From positions 37,696,037 through 37,760,036 of the forward strand of contig NC_079203.1 of assembly GCF_026745355.1 (NCBI RefSeq): a stretch of DNA of 64,000 nt, written 5' to 3'. Origin of the DNA: Beta vulgaris subsp. vulgaris. Taxonomy: Eukaryota; Streptophyta; Magnoliopsida; Caryophyllales; Amaranthaceae. Positions within the stretch are counted from its first letter, which is position 1, and every line of letters begins with the position of its first letter. The notes below the pieces were generated by a model. The model saw only the letters and a list, made by a program, of their open reading frames with translations. It did no database searches and was not told the DNA's origin. Shown here in pieces: positions 11,641-23,874 of the stretch. A program made the position numbers and the translations under genes.

Positions 11641-11880
11641 GAGATTGAAAATTTTGAGTGTTTGATTTTAAGTTTGAATTTTGAGAAGGATAATTGACTG
11701 TTTGGGAATAGGATAAAGGTGGAAAGACGAAAAAAATACACCGAGTTTATTTGATGAAGATGTTTTCTCATTGGAGGGACGGAGCTTATGAAATCTCATC
11801 ACATAGATCTTCGGGCTTTTGAATACCTTTGCCCTTATCAGAATCTTGATTCATTTTATTTCGTGTAATAGTTTGAATTT

Positions 11881-13568
11881 AATTATTATTTCCTTTTCCT
11901 TGTAAAAATTCTTTAGTTAAAAAACTTAGAAGAGGATTATTTTCACCTTTTATAAATTCTATATGAAAATCAAAAACTGATAATATAGCTTGCCACCTGG
12001 CGAAGATTTGTTTTGTAACAATATTTTGAATATCTTTTTGTGATATTTCTTTTGCTGATTTACAATCTGTTCTTAATAAAAAAAAACCTTATTATAAAGA
12101 TCATCTTGAAATTTTGAAATACAAAGAACAATAGATAAAATCTCTTTTTAATAGTTGAATATTTTTTTGGGAACCTAACCATAGATCCGAATGAAATCTA
12201 ACTATTTGTTCATTTTTGTTTTCAGATAGTTTTTGTTTAAGAGTGCCTCCACAGCTCATGTCAGACGCTTCCGTTTCTACTATCATGAATGCATTGGGAT
12301 TCGGGAGACCTAAACATGAAAGAGACTTGACCCTTTCTTTTAATGTTTGTATTATGTGTATGTTTGGATGACCATGCTGGAGGATTTTCGTATTCTTTGG
12401 TAAAGACACGAACAAAATTGTCTTAAATTAGGGGGGGAAATCCAAAATATAATTTAGACATCCTAAAAATCTTTGTAATTCGTTTTTATCTTTGATTTCA
12501 TCTAAATTTGTCAGCAAAGTCAATAGCTCTATTAATAGGTTTTATAGTACCTTGGAAAATATCATGTCCTACAAACCGTATTTTAGTTTGAAATAGTTTT
12601 ATCTTAGGAAATGAGAAGACAAAACCATTCATTTTAATAACATGTAGAAAAGTATTAAGGCGCTTAAAATGTTGATCTAGAGTATCTGAGAATATTAAAA
12701 CATCATCAATATATACTATTATATATTGAGTATAAGGATTAAAAATATCATTCATAATATTTTGGAATTCAGACGGATCATATTTTTAAGCCAAAAGACA
12801 TTACATTCTACTCACACTGTCCAAAAGGAACATTAAATGCAGTTCATATCTATCTTTTTCTTCTATTTGAATTTGCCATAATCCACTTTTCATATCAATT
12901 TTTGAAATGATTTTTGCATTATAAAGACGACTTAATAAATCTTTTTTTATTAGGGATTGGGTACCTTATTCATTGTAAGAATTTATTATAAGGCTTATAC
13001 TTAATTACTAACCTAGGAACTCCTCTTTCTTTTTCTACTTGATTCATAACATAAAAAGCAGCACATCTCCAAGGAGATTTAGATGGTCTAGTTAGTTTTT
13101 TATCTAATAAAGTTTGAAATTTTTTAAATAAAATTCTAACATTTCTTGGTTCAGCTGAATAGGTCTTGCTTTAGTAGGGATATCTTTTTCTAGAAATTCT
13201 TTTTCATAAGGAAGTGAGACCATATGTTTTTTCCTTTCCCACAAAACATTAGAAATATCTACACAAACTTCTTTAAAATTTTGTTCTAGATCAAATATTT
13301 TCTTTTGAATATAAGGGTTTTTTAATTGTTCTTCTATTTTCAAGTATGAAATTTCTTGTTGTGAGAGAGATATTTGAGATTCCTTATTAGTTATTGTATT
13401 AATTTGTCGAAATATAGATGAGGATTGTAATATAGCTAAATCCTTTTGATATATTGGGGCAAGAAATTGAAAAGATATTTTCTTTCCCATAATATTAGTA
13501 TGTACACAAGTATGATCAACCGAAAAAGGATAAATTTGAATAAAAAAGGAGTACCAAGTATTTTTCAT
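11881..13568 (-). pseudogene. Endogenous pararetrovirus (caulimovirid-like) reverse transcriptase and RNase H, broken
   Basis: Minus-strand pol of an integrated caulimovirid-like element. In order: a linker and N-terminal reverse transcriptase part in 13104-13568, ending with KARPIQLNQEM; the catalytic YIDDV at 12699-12713; thumb and connection to 12498; an RNase H region in 12101-12415 with VETEASDMSCGGTLKQ; and the C-terminal end with IFARWQAILSVFDF, stopping at 11881. At least three frame breaks and several stops (about 13100, 12770, 12450, 12090) separate the pieces, so this is a fossil with no coding integrity. The YIDD-type box and the RNase H text separate it from gypsy and copia elements of the window. 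The genus is not resolved. Confidence 0.75.
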
Positions 13569-14330
13569 TATTTATATCTTTTACTAAAATAAATGTATTT
13601 TTAAAACAATAACCTTGATTACAAATATATGCCTTTGAAAGTTTACATTTTATATTTAATGGTTCACCTTTGCACTATGTAATTTTTCTAGCTGTTTTTT
13701 CATAAAAGGTACTAGGAATTAGTCCTTCTTTAATACAATTTTGATCAGCTCCACTATCTAATAAGTTATAGAATTTAAGTGAAAGTCATTACCTATTGTA
13801 AAAGAAATGAGAATATACCATTTTTGAAAATTTATGTTATCTATAACATTTATTTGATCATCATTAAGATCTTGAGATGAAATTTGAATAGGAGATGAGT
13901 TTGTAGTAGAAGATTGATCCCTTTGACTATTATTTGATTCTAATAAAGCTATTCTAGTTTGAAGTTCTAAGTCTTTAGTTTTGAATTCTACTAGTTGTTC
14001 TTTAAACTCTTTTACTTGTGATTTAAGGGTGTTAACTTCAGTTTGTAAGTCTTTAGTTATAATTTCTTTGGAAATATTAGGAGTCAGATATTGGTCAAAT
14101 GTTTTTGATAAAACAAGTTCAGTTCTAGTAAAATTTTCTTCTTTACAAATAATGTCTTTTAATTTCAAAAGATATTCTTTTTTAATATCCGTGTCATCAA
14201 TATATATAAGTTCATATAAAAATTCTTTCTCTTTGTTATTTTTTGTAATAACATTGATAGAAGGAAAAGAGATAATGTCTACATATTTGTTAGGTATAGT
14301 CCAATTTTAAAAATTAATCGAAAAAGATAT
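13569..14330 (-). pseudogene. Pararetroviral coiled-coil region and aspartic protease, broken
   Basis: A minus-strand frame at 13758-14168 (136 aa) is rich in Lys/Glu/Leu heptads (residues about 35-75), predicting a coiled coil. The next frame carries LLDSGADQNCI at 13737-13764, the DSGA active-site motif of a retroviral-type aspartic protease. Protease, reverse transcriptase and RNase H then follow in the order expected for a caulimovirid polyprotein. Frame changes near 13765 and in the protease show decay. No movement-protein motif was recognised. Confidence 0.65.
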
Positions 14331-14992
14331 TTCCTTACTATGTACTATGTTTGAGTTATCACTGTGAAAATAAATTTCTAAAAGAAGTAGCCATGATCAT
14401 ATAGTAAATAAAATTTAATGCATAAAGCAGTTAAATAGATGCGTATATATAAACGGAACCAACGGGACCACCCTTACCGGAACCACCTGTTTCTCCTCTT
14501 AACGGCTGACCAACGGATTTAACATGGCCTGACCAACGTCTGACCAACACTTAGTGCAACTGCTTAATTACTAAACCCACAAAATTTATATGTAACTTTT
14601 AGTGAAAACTACTAAAACTAGATAGTTAAACTAAACTTAGCATAAATAAATATAATAGATTTTCCTTTTAAATAAATAAAACATAAACTAATCTAATAAA
14701 GTATAGTAGTACATATGGTGAGTAACAAAGCTTAAAAGTTCTACTTAACATGTGAGCAAGTAAGTACATCAAATTAATTAAAAAACGAAAAACACTAAAT
14801 GACGAAATAAGAATCCATGAAATATTTTCAGCGTAGTTAGTAGTATTAGTATGAGAATTTAGACTGTTTTAGACTTAATATCGACAGATCCTACCCCCAG
14901 CATATTCTGGCTCGGATAACAGGATTGACCCAGGAGTGGACAGTTTTTAGGATCGTCTCAACTGTGTTTCAGATTAATTATATAGTGAAAGG
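14331..14992. other. Unassigned DNA beyond the pararetrovirus remnant
   Basis: AT-rich with a brief less AT-rich patch at 14450-14560. No tRNA-type primer-binding site or gene was found. The 33-bp word shared with 9844-9876 lies at 14963-14995. Confidence 0.35.
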
Positions 14993-14993
14993 G

Positions 14994-15256
14994 GATATAA
15001 TAAACTGTATATTAGTCATATTTATACTTAATGTGTCAAATTTGAATACTAACAACAGAAAACTGAAAATTACTTTTTCTGGTTTCCATATTTTTATTTT
15101 TGGTTTTCAAGAAAATTGAAAACTCAGATATAATAAATTGTGAATTAATCATACTTATACTAAACGTCAAATTTGAACAGTAACAACAGAAAACTAAAAA
15201 TTACTTTATATGGTTTTCATATTTTTTTTTTGGTTTTCAATAAAATTAAAAAATTG
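14994..15256. repeat. Tandem duplication, two units of about 132 bp
   Basis: The units start at 14994 and 15126 with GATATAATAAA and both contain AACAACAGAAAACT and TGGTTTTCAA. A third partial match (TTTTTGGTTTCCATATTTTTG) follows near 15289-15310. Confidence 0.7.
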
Positions 15257-15639
15257 AAAAAGGAAAACAGTTATGAACAAGACTTACTCTTTTTGGTTTC
15301 CATATTTTTGTGTTTGATTTCCAATAGAATAGAAAACTGACAACAAAAAATGATAACGAACGAGACCTAATATTTCGGATCAGATTTCGTTGTACTATTG
15401 TCTTTATGGCTCTATAGTCTATATAGCCCAACAAAATAAAATGTACCACGAAAGTGAATCAAATTAGTCATGTACTTGTGTAACATGATAATGCATTTTT
15501 TTTTGCTCCCTTTCGGGAACCGTGGTAAGATGAATTTCCTCTGGGCTTCCCTTGCATATGGCCAATCACCCAAAGGCCCAATAAGCCCCAAACCCCCTCC
15601 CCAACAATATTGAAATTTCGCTTCCACCAAGTAGAGATG

Positions 15640-16135
15640 GCCATTGGTGCGGGCTGGTCTGTGGGACCTAGTGGGCCGAGCTGAGAATTCATGGCCCAAG
15701 ACCGGGACCATGAAATTCACGGTTTGGGTGGGTTGGTCCATGGATTGAAAAATCTTTGTCCACACCGGTCTGTTACCGATTTTCACGGTTCAAAAGCAGT
15801 TCTGGCGGGTTAGCGTGCCGACATGAGAATTTTTTTTTTCAAAGTTATATAATCTTTTATTATTGTTGCATAAAACCTTTAAAATTAGTTAAAATATATG
15901 CAATTATTAATATTAATGAATAATTTCATTTATTTTTAATTTTCTTGAATTGTAATATATGCAATTTGATTAAAATATATATACAATTTGATTAAAATAT
16001 ACACAATTTGGTTGAATAATTACAGGGCTGGGCTGGCCAATTTTAGTAGCGAGCTTTCATGGGTTGGGTTCAAAAAATATGACCCACGGTTCATCCACCA
16101 ATTTCATGGTTCGAGCTGGACACTAAATAATTATA
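15640..16135. repeat. GGTTGGTCCATGG-rich repeat, probable non-autonomous transposon
   Basis: It begins near TAGAGATGGCCATTGG and contains two blocks of words such as GGGCTGG, TTCACGGTT and CATGGTTCGAGCTGG around an AT-rich centre. This resembles non-autonomous hAT-like repeats of plants, but I found no target duplication. Open frames inside are accidental. Confidence 0.35.
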
Positions 16136-16980
16136 GGATTTGTAACGATGTTTGGGAGTGGTCACAAAGCACACGATGTTTGGAAGTGGAAGTTAGGCAT
16201 TATAGGATTGGATATCGTTACAAATTGTATATAGTCACGAAACCAAACATCGCGTGTATATAGTTGGTCATGCGTGTATAAATAATTTTGTGACTACATG
16301 TTGGTCATAGGTGGTAATATTAACAATGTTATAGGTAATTTTGTGAAGAAGGGCTCATGTCGATGTCCAAGTTAATAAAACTTCATCTCAAATATGTGTT
16401 CTTCTTTACAAATCCATAACTATTGAATCACACCTCTAAATTGATAATGGAAATTTATGAAGGAAAAAGAGGTACTTAGTTTAGGACTGAACAAGCATTA
16501 TCATGGAACTTAACATGACTTTTTCTTCAAATATGACCTACAAAATATTACCCTTAGCACCATTTATTATCACTTATTGAACCATATACGTAAACATCGG
16601 GAGGTTTGTTTAAAGAACCATGTTATAGTATCTTGTTGACGCAATGAACAAAATAACATGATGAGTTCCCTTCCTCGACCCTTTGTAATACTCTCGGTGA
16701 AATGTAATGAAACTAATATGTATCACTCTTTTAGTGACTTGTTGACGCAGTTAGAATTATGAAATGAAAAGCAAGCCCAATTCCTAGAACGAAATGACAG
16801 ATTTACAAGCGATAAAAACTCCGGAATCCAGCAAAAAAAAAGAGAGTTAAACTCTCGGATATTATTATCAGGATAAAAGTTGCCTCTTATTGACGCCTAA
16901 AAATATTTGAATAGTCTAAACAAAACTCTAATATGAAAATTAGACAAAAATAAAATTTGAAAATTACTGATTTCGAGCCT
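16136..16980. other. Unassigned intergenic DNA
   Basis: No gene, repeat array or transposon end was recognised here. Confidence 0.35.
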
Positions 16981-16983
16981 TAA

Positions 16984-17696
16984 GAGCATCTACAATAGCT
17001 TGGTTTTAGTTGGTCTAGCAAAAAGTAAAGCTAGCTTTACTTAGTCTAACCATTGGGGAACTTGGCCCTTTGGGTTGGTTGGTCTGGATTTCCAGACCAT
17101 ATGCTCCTTGGATGGAGTGCACAAGCCAAATGAAAATCAGCCCAAATTTCTCCTTCTTTGCTGTAATTTCTTCACCACAATTACAAGGATAAAAAATTTA
17201 TAACGTTATTTTAAAAAAAAACTAGTTATAATTTTTATTTTATTTTTACAATAACATCTACAAAATATTTTTATCTATAAATTGAGCCCAAATTTCATAT
17301 ATTTTACTACACTTTTTCCCAACTTATTTTTTTCTAGTTACTCTCTCCTACCTCATATTATTTATAATAAGCAAATATTATGGATTCAAAAAATCCTAAT
17401 TACTCCCAAAATAATTCGAACCACCCACAAAATCCCCCAAATAATTTAATTGACATAAATTAATTAGCATTAATTATTTTAAATAATCTATTTATATAAA
17501 AAATAAACATTGGGATATGGTAAAAGTAAGAGAGAGAAATGGAAAAACCAAGTAAGACCAACCCACCCCATTGTGAGAAAAAAAAGATGAGTTGGTGGGA
17601 GTTTTAGTGGGATGTGAGGTGTAAGAAGGAGGGAAGGAGAGAGAATGACAAAACATAAAAACCAAGTAAGACCAACCCACCCCATTGTAGATGCTC
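16984..17696. mobile_element. PIF/Harbinger-type MITE, 713 bp, TAA target duplication
   Basis: The ends are inverted: GAGCATCTACAAT on the left and ATTGTAGATGCTC on the right. The flanks are TAA at 16981-16983 and TAA at 17697-17699, the 3-bp duplication of PIF/Harbinger transposition. The right end is partly doubled: ACCAAGTAAGACCAACCCAC occurs at 17549-17568 and again at 17661-17680. No transposase is encoded. Confidence 0.85.
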
Positions 17697-17699
17697 TAA

Positions 17700-19029
17700 A
17701 CTAACTCAGGTGGCTTATTTTGGGATCGCATTGCGTCTACATCAGCCTAACACAGATAGCAAACAAAGAAATTTCAATCTTAATGACTAAAATCGATGCA
17801 TTCCATCACTTGTTTTCCCAAAATTTGTATCTTTAATAATCATAAATTTTCTATTTTATTTATGAAAAACAATCAATTGTACAGAAATATAGTAGTCGTA
17901 TACTACCTCCGATTCTATTATTCTACACGCATTCCTTTATAGACCGTTCCTTCTAAATAGTTACACTGTAATTTTATCTATATAAGGTTAAATGTCCAAT
18001 CATTATTCCTCACTTTTTTCCCTCATGTGTTCCCTCACCAAATATATTAAGCCACACTCCTACCTACTCCATTTTCTCACTCCTCTATTTTTCTATTTAC
18101 TTTTTGTACTTCTTACTCCCCACTTTTCAAAATTCTTCTCATCTCTCTCCTAATTTTTCACTTTTTCCTTAGTTCTAGTGAAAATCAAACCATGTAGATT
18201 AAATAGGAACATATATAATATAAAATTGATACGATAAAAAATAATTTTTAAAAAAACGAAAATAATCAATTGTACAAAAACAAAGTAGTTGTATATAAAA
18301 TTGATAAGATAAAAAGAAATAAAAACAATTCTTCAATCCATCTTTCAAACATTATCAACCAATCAAATATTCGAACACAAAGCACGAGTTTGGAATTGAC
18401 ACAATATCATAAAACTCAGAACTATAACAAATTTCAATAATTAAAATTGAAAACCTTTTACACAAATAAAATAACATGAAATTACCAAAATCTCCCATAT
18501 CACATATGATGAATAATAGTAGTAGTAATTGGAATTGAAGATGAAATAATAGCTTATGTAAACAAGTTTCTCTTTCTCTCTCATCGTCTAATCGCCTTCG
18601 TGTTTGAAATCAGTTTGGAAGTGAGAGAGAGGTCATGCAACAGTGAGTTTCTGACGATTTGAATTTTGGGAGAAGATAATATGTAAAAGATCTTCATATC
18701 ATTCCCTAAAAAAATTCTTCATATTGTTGATTTATTTAATTAAAGGATTTTATATCCAAAAAACATAAATTAAAGGGTTTCTAGAGGTGAAGGTGGAGGA
18801 CTGGAGGTGAAGGTGAAGCTGAACTGCTGAATTATGGGCTAGATGGGAATGTGATTTCATGGGCATGGATAATCGATATAGTTGGTAAAAGTTCGTGCCC
18901 GTGTTCACGTCATATGTAAACGAGTTGAAAAGAAATCGTGAACACTAATCTGACCCATTCAATATTAACCTCTTTTTTTTTTTTAGCTACATGTCTTATT
19001 AACTTTTGTCTTGCTCGAATAATGAGGCA
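17700..19029. other. Unassigned AT-rich DNA with one Stowaway-like end
   Basis: TACTACCTCCGATTCTATTA at 17901-17920 resembles a Stowaway MITE terminus, but I see no matching right end. The rest shows no gene. Confidence 0.35.
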
Positions 19030-20095
19030 TATAGGGTGGAGCATTTTGAAAAGCGATAACAAACTATGGGTTCGGATTTTAAAATCAAAACATCTAAGAT
19101 GATCATCTTGTGAAAATTGCATTCAGAAGTAAGGAGATTTTTTTTTGAAGGAACATCTTCTAGGGAAGGGAAATCATAAAATAAAGGTCTTATGCATAGG
19201 GTGGGCGATGGTACTAACATCTCTCTTTGGTTTCGTATATGGGTTGGGGATAAAGAATCATGCAAATGCAATAAATTTCTTCTTGTATAGAACGTTGGAG
19301 AGTTAAACACATCACTAAGAATGGAAAGTGGGATCAAATCAATGCCTCTTTCTATTACAAGAACTGATATGCTTACTTGGGCCCAAAAAATTCTGGAACT
19401 TTTGACATTAATAATGCATATAAACTTGCTTCTCCTCCTAATAATTACTTCTCCTCTATTAATCTAGCTTGGAATCGGATTTGAAAATTGAATATTCCCT
19501 ATAAATATAAAATGTTGATGTAGCATTTGGTGCATGAAATTCTTCCATTTAGAAGTGTCCTAGCTATGAAAATAAAAAACTTTGATCCAATTTGTTCTCG
19601 TTGTTTTGCTGTTATAGAAGGTCATCTTCATCTGTTCAAAGTTTTCCACTCCGCAAGAGTCATTTGGAATATGATTTTTGATACTAACAAAAATGTTCGG
19701 ATTCCAAATTTCTCCTCTTTTTTTAATACTCAATGGATTGAATGGACGGAGTTGAATTTGGATAGAATGGGCGATGATTTTTGGAATCACCATATGGCAT
19801 CTTCGGAAAAGTTGAAATGAAACAGTCTTTGAACTTAAGATGCGACATTCAAGGTATGTTTTTAACAATTTAACGGCGGATCTGGTGGCCAATATTTATG
19901 CCTTTAAGGCCAAGGGGAAGAAGCAGGTATCGAACTCCAATATAGCGCAATGGAAGTTACCGGATGCAGGGTTTCACAAACTTAACACTGATGGAAGCTG
20001 GATATCAGTAGACAAGGCAAGTGGAGGGGGAGTTCTAAAGAAGCAGGATGGAAGCTGGTTCTTGGGATATTCGTTCAAGACCAGTGTAGCACCAC
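19030..20095 (+). pseudogene. LINE ORF2 tail fragment (zf-RVT and RNase H-like)
   Basis: Plus-strand traces include DNKLWVRILKSKHLR and VGDGTNISLWFRIW, which precede the zinc-binding reverse-transcriptase domain in plant LINEs. Then comes the zf-RVT stretch in 19527-19820 (LVHEILPFRSVLAMKI, later CSRC and HSARVIWNMIF), and after a frame change an RVT_3 RNase H start at 19948-20090 (WKLPDAGFHKLNTDGSW). Reverse-transcriptase core and endonuclease are missing, and several frame breaks are present. Similarity stops abruptly near 20095, so the fragment is truncated at both ends. Confidence 0.75.
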
Positions 20096-21071
20096 GACTA
20101 TTCTCTATTTTCCAAAATACCTTTTTAATCAAAAACTTAGAAAATCATCAAAGTATTATCGCTCGTGTGATAACGTATCGACTTATTTGGAATTTTACTA
20201 GGGAACACCATCTTCGAACCTGTAATGTACGATGCACCATTAATCCCTCGAGACTGCTCACCAAATGTGTCATCACATGATCAATAAGACATATCCATGA
20301 TCAACACATACACATAAAGCACATTATTAGCAAAGATGAGTACTACATAATAATTAAATAAATAAAACCTAACATGATACTAATAAATATTAAGTAGGGA
20401 CAAATAATAATATAATAACATCACATACTACTCTTACTGAACTAAATTCCACAACTCATAAATTAATTAATTTAGATGGAATAGTCAATGGAACGACTTG
20501 TCTAAACCAAAACCAGTCTTCAATCTAGAAGACAAAGTACGGGCGCGGTGATCAATCCAGTCCCATGAAAAGCCATGGGTTACCACCATGTGACCCAACT
20601 CATACTTCTCCAACACTTTAAACGTGCACAAGTCTAAAGCTATTGCTATCCACGTTTCACTTTACATGATTAATAATAATTTATTCACTTGTTATGACTC
20701 ACAAGTAGGACAAATAATATAATCATCAAACAATCATAAACTTCCATTTTTATCTCTAGATTAGATAAGGTGATCAACAACAACTTAAAAACCCAAGATT
20801 AATTCAAACTTTAATCCATAACCTTCCTTTATTCGTTGAACCAAGTCAACAACCAATCAACCTTTCATAGTATAATAATCAACTTAACAAATAAGACCCT
20901 TGGTACTCATGAAGTAAATGAATAATCCAAAGGGAACAACATAATTCAGTCATGATCCAATACCAACATACATATTAATCCCTCATGTGAATTAATAAAA
21001 TACAGTTTCCAAATCCAGTATGCTTGCATCAATCTTCCATACAAAGATAATATCAATATCATAACCAGCAT
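20096..21071. other. Unassigned DNA between LINE and gypsy fragments
   Basis: It may be part of an LTR because it lies between a broken LINE and a gag that starts abruptly at 21072. No LTR ends or primer-binding site were identified. Confidence 0.3.
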
Positions 21072-22180
21072 TTAAATGGAGAAGATCCAATCAAACATCT
21101 TGCGGAATTCCATGCTGTTTGTACTAGTATGCAGCCAAGGGGTGTTACGGAGGATCAAATCAAACTGCGGGCCTTTCCTTTTTCATTGAAGGATAAGGCT
21201 AATGATTGGTTCTATCATTTGAGCCCCAACAGTATCAACACATGGAGGGGGATGAAGCAAGCTTTCTTGGAGAAGTTCTTTCCTTCAAGCAAGTTGAATG
21301 AGCTTAAGAGGGCCATTAGCAACATTGAGCAAGGATTTGATGAGATCCTTTATGACTACTTAGAGAGGTTTAAGAGGCTCATTGCTTGTTGTCCCTACCA
21401 TGGTTTTGCCGAGAAGGATCTTGTGTTGTACTTAGTTGGTGGGCTTCTACCTGATGAGAGAAGGATGGTGAATGCTGCTTGTGGGGGTAACATTGATAAC
21501 AAGACCCCACAACAAGCCATGGAGCTCATAAGTGAGTTTGCTGAGAGTCCCGCACTTATTCTAAGAGAAATACCACTAGGGGAGTTAAAGCGGCAAGTTC
21601 TAAATCATCTTTGGAGTTGGAGGTGTCCGACCTTAAGGGCATGTTCCGGCAATTTTTGGTGAGTGGAAATCAACAACAAGTGAAGGCTTGTGGTATTTGT
21701 TCCAACAACGATCATCCAACCGATTCTTGTCCGACTTTGCAAGAGGAAACCCGAGAGGTGAATGTCGTGGGATATCAAGGGCAAAGGAAGTATGATCCAT
21801 TCTCAAACTCTTACAATCCCGGATGGAGAGATCATCCGGCCTTTAGTTACAAGCAAGGGAATCAACCTCCAAGGAAATCAGAATTTTCAACAAGGTAATC
21901 ACCCTCCTCCTCACATGCCACCATATCAAGCTCAAGGGAAGTCCTCTAGCTCCAACTCAATGTCCACCGAGGATATGATCAAGGCCTTGGCACAAAATGT
22001 GACTACTATGCAGTCCAACATGGTGCAATTTCAACAGGAGACAAGGTCTAGCATTTACAATTTGGAAACACAAGTGGGCCAAATGTCTAGTGTCGTGAAT
22101 AAACTTGAAGCCCAAAGTTCGGGGAAGCTATCATCTCAAACCGAGGTGAATCCCAAGAGGAATGTGTCGCGGAGCCCTAC
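21072..22180 (+). pseudogene. Gypsy (Athila/Tat-like) gag, truncated and frame-broken
   Basis: From 21075 the frame reads GEDPIKHLAEFHAVC, then LRAFPFSLKDKANDWFYHL and WRGMKQAFLEKFFPS, the retrotransposon gag domain (capsid-like). A shift near 21550-21600 leads to a CX2CX4HX4C knuckle (CGICSNNDHPTDSC) at about 21687-21728. A second shift near 21870 leads to a Gln/Asn/Ser-rich coiled segment ending NPKRNVS at about 22170, where gag similarity stops. Protease, reverse transcriptase and integrase are absent, so an internal deletion joins gag to LTR-like DNA. Host range or activity cannot be inferred. Confidence 0.75.
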
Positions 22181-23110
22181 AACGAGAAATTCGGCTTTTC
22201 GTCTTCTCCAGTTTTGCTGATTAAAAGAACATTTCGTCTTTTGTGTTGAGGATCGTTTTTCATCTGTTTTTAGAGAGAATTCAAATAAAAATTGTAATCT
22301 TTTATATTATGGAGAGCTAATCTTCTATCTTGGTGTATCAATCGAATCAACCATTTTAATCAACTTGTGAGTTCAATTCTTCCCTTTAAATTGCTTGAAT
22401 GTTGATGATTCTTCATGTTCTTCATGTTTGATTGTTTTTGTGCTTAAGTTAACTTGATCAATTAACTTTTTGCTTATTACAATCTCTACTATCTAGATAA
22501 TTGTCTGCTTTGAGATTATCTAGGGTTTGTAGTTTATGCCCAATTATCGCACGCTCGTGAATGATTGAGTATAAGAAGAATCATCATATAATTTTGCATT
22601 CGACCGCTTGTGTGAATGCTAGATTACCCTATTGAAATCTCACTAGTTGTTATCTAATTGCTTAATTAAACCTAGAACGCTCGGGCTAGGTTGTTACGCC
22701 ATTAAGGGTCAGATTAGAGCGCTCGCTTAGTCTTACCACTACGTTAGGGGAGATTGAATCTTATGATTCACAATAGGGCGTTCAAGTAACTTAGGTGTTG
22801 AATTGTTAAAAGATCAAGGGTTGAATTGGTTGTGAAGATTGATTGCCAAGATCTCGTTTATTATTTGATTTTCCTTGTTTTTGCTTTGTTTATTTCATTT
22901 TCATTCCTCAAAACCCCCCATTGTTACCATAGCATACGTCTAGTCAAACCAAACCTACCTTCTCCGTGGATTCGAACCTTACTTCCTCATACTACGTTTG
23001 TGTAGGGTAGTATTGATTTATTTGCGCGTTAGCCGATACGACTTAGGCCTCGCCAGGCTCCTTGCATACCCTTATATACTCCTCTGACTCACACAATCAT
23101 TACCTTGCCT
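22181..23110 (+). repeat. LTR-like sequence following the truncated gag
   Basis: This block has no frames and carries the text common in LTR and leader regions of large gypsy elements (GTGGATTCGAACCTTACTTC, TAGGGTAGTATTGA). It is probably the 3' LTR of the deleted element, but I could not pair it with a second copy in the window. Confidence 0.4.
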
Positions 23111-23496
23111 AACAAGCTAACACATTTTTTTCCCTAGGTAGCCATTTAAGAGGATGAAGTGATCAAGTGAAGAGAAAATTCCAAGGATTGAGAGTTGTTT
23201 ATCTGATGAAATTAGGACATAGAATTAGGTACAGTGGATATTAACATTGAGACCATTTTAAGATATAATATCTTTATTGATATCCCGCAAAAGTGTTTGG
23301 ATGCTAATTAGGGCACCATTAACCATGAATGAGAAATAAATATCATGGGATGATTGAGAAAAAAAGAGGCTTAATCATGATTGAAAAACAAACGTGGGTT
23401 GAATGGGGTTGATTGGGGCAAAAAAAGGGGATGGGGTAAGTGAAATGGTGATCAGGCATGGGAGTGGGACCCACTGCCTGGTCATAATTCCACTAA

Positions 23497-23709
23497 TTTT
23501 TTTTGCCTCAACCAGCAGCAAAACGCAGCGTTTTGCTGGTGGTTGAGGCAAAAAAAATAAAGGTCGCTGACACGCTGCAGCTGGCAGCTGACACGCGTGT
23601 CAGCTGCCAGCTGCAGCGTGACACTTGTCTCACCCGCCAAATGTCAGCTTCCTATTGGTTTTTTAAAATATAACCGTTGTAAATTTTACAACGGTTATAT
23701 TTTAAAAAA
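23497..23709. repeat. Three consecutive long palindromes upstream of Harbinger ORF1
   Basis: Palindrome 1, 23497-23557: 30-bp arms with one mismatch around a single base (arm core GCCTCAACCAGCAGCAAAAC). Palindrome 2, 23571-23620: perfect 25-bp arms with no spacer, centred on ACACGCGTGT. Palindrome 3, 23659-23709: perfect 25-bp arms around one T (arm core AAAATATAACCGTTGTAAA). They are separated by 13 and 38 bp. Each could form a cruciform or an RNA hairpin. Confidence 0.9.
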
Positions 23710-23754
23710 TATAAATCAAAAAAAAAATACCAACGGCTCTATTTTTTCGAGATC

Positions 23755-23762
23755 TATAAATA
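23755..23762 (+). promoter_or_regulatory. Predicted TATA box of Harbinger ORF1
   Basis: TATAAATA lies 113 bp upstream of the ORF1 start codon, just after the third palindrome, at a spacing usual for a plant promoter with a short 5' leader. Confidence 0.6.
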
Positions 23763-23874
23763 GATACCCATTTTGCTATATTTTGGGCACACTTAATTTT
23801 CTCCATCTTCACTAATATCTTCTCTTTGTTCTAACTCTTCTTCCATTGCTCTTTATTTTCAAATTCTTATAATT

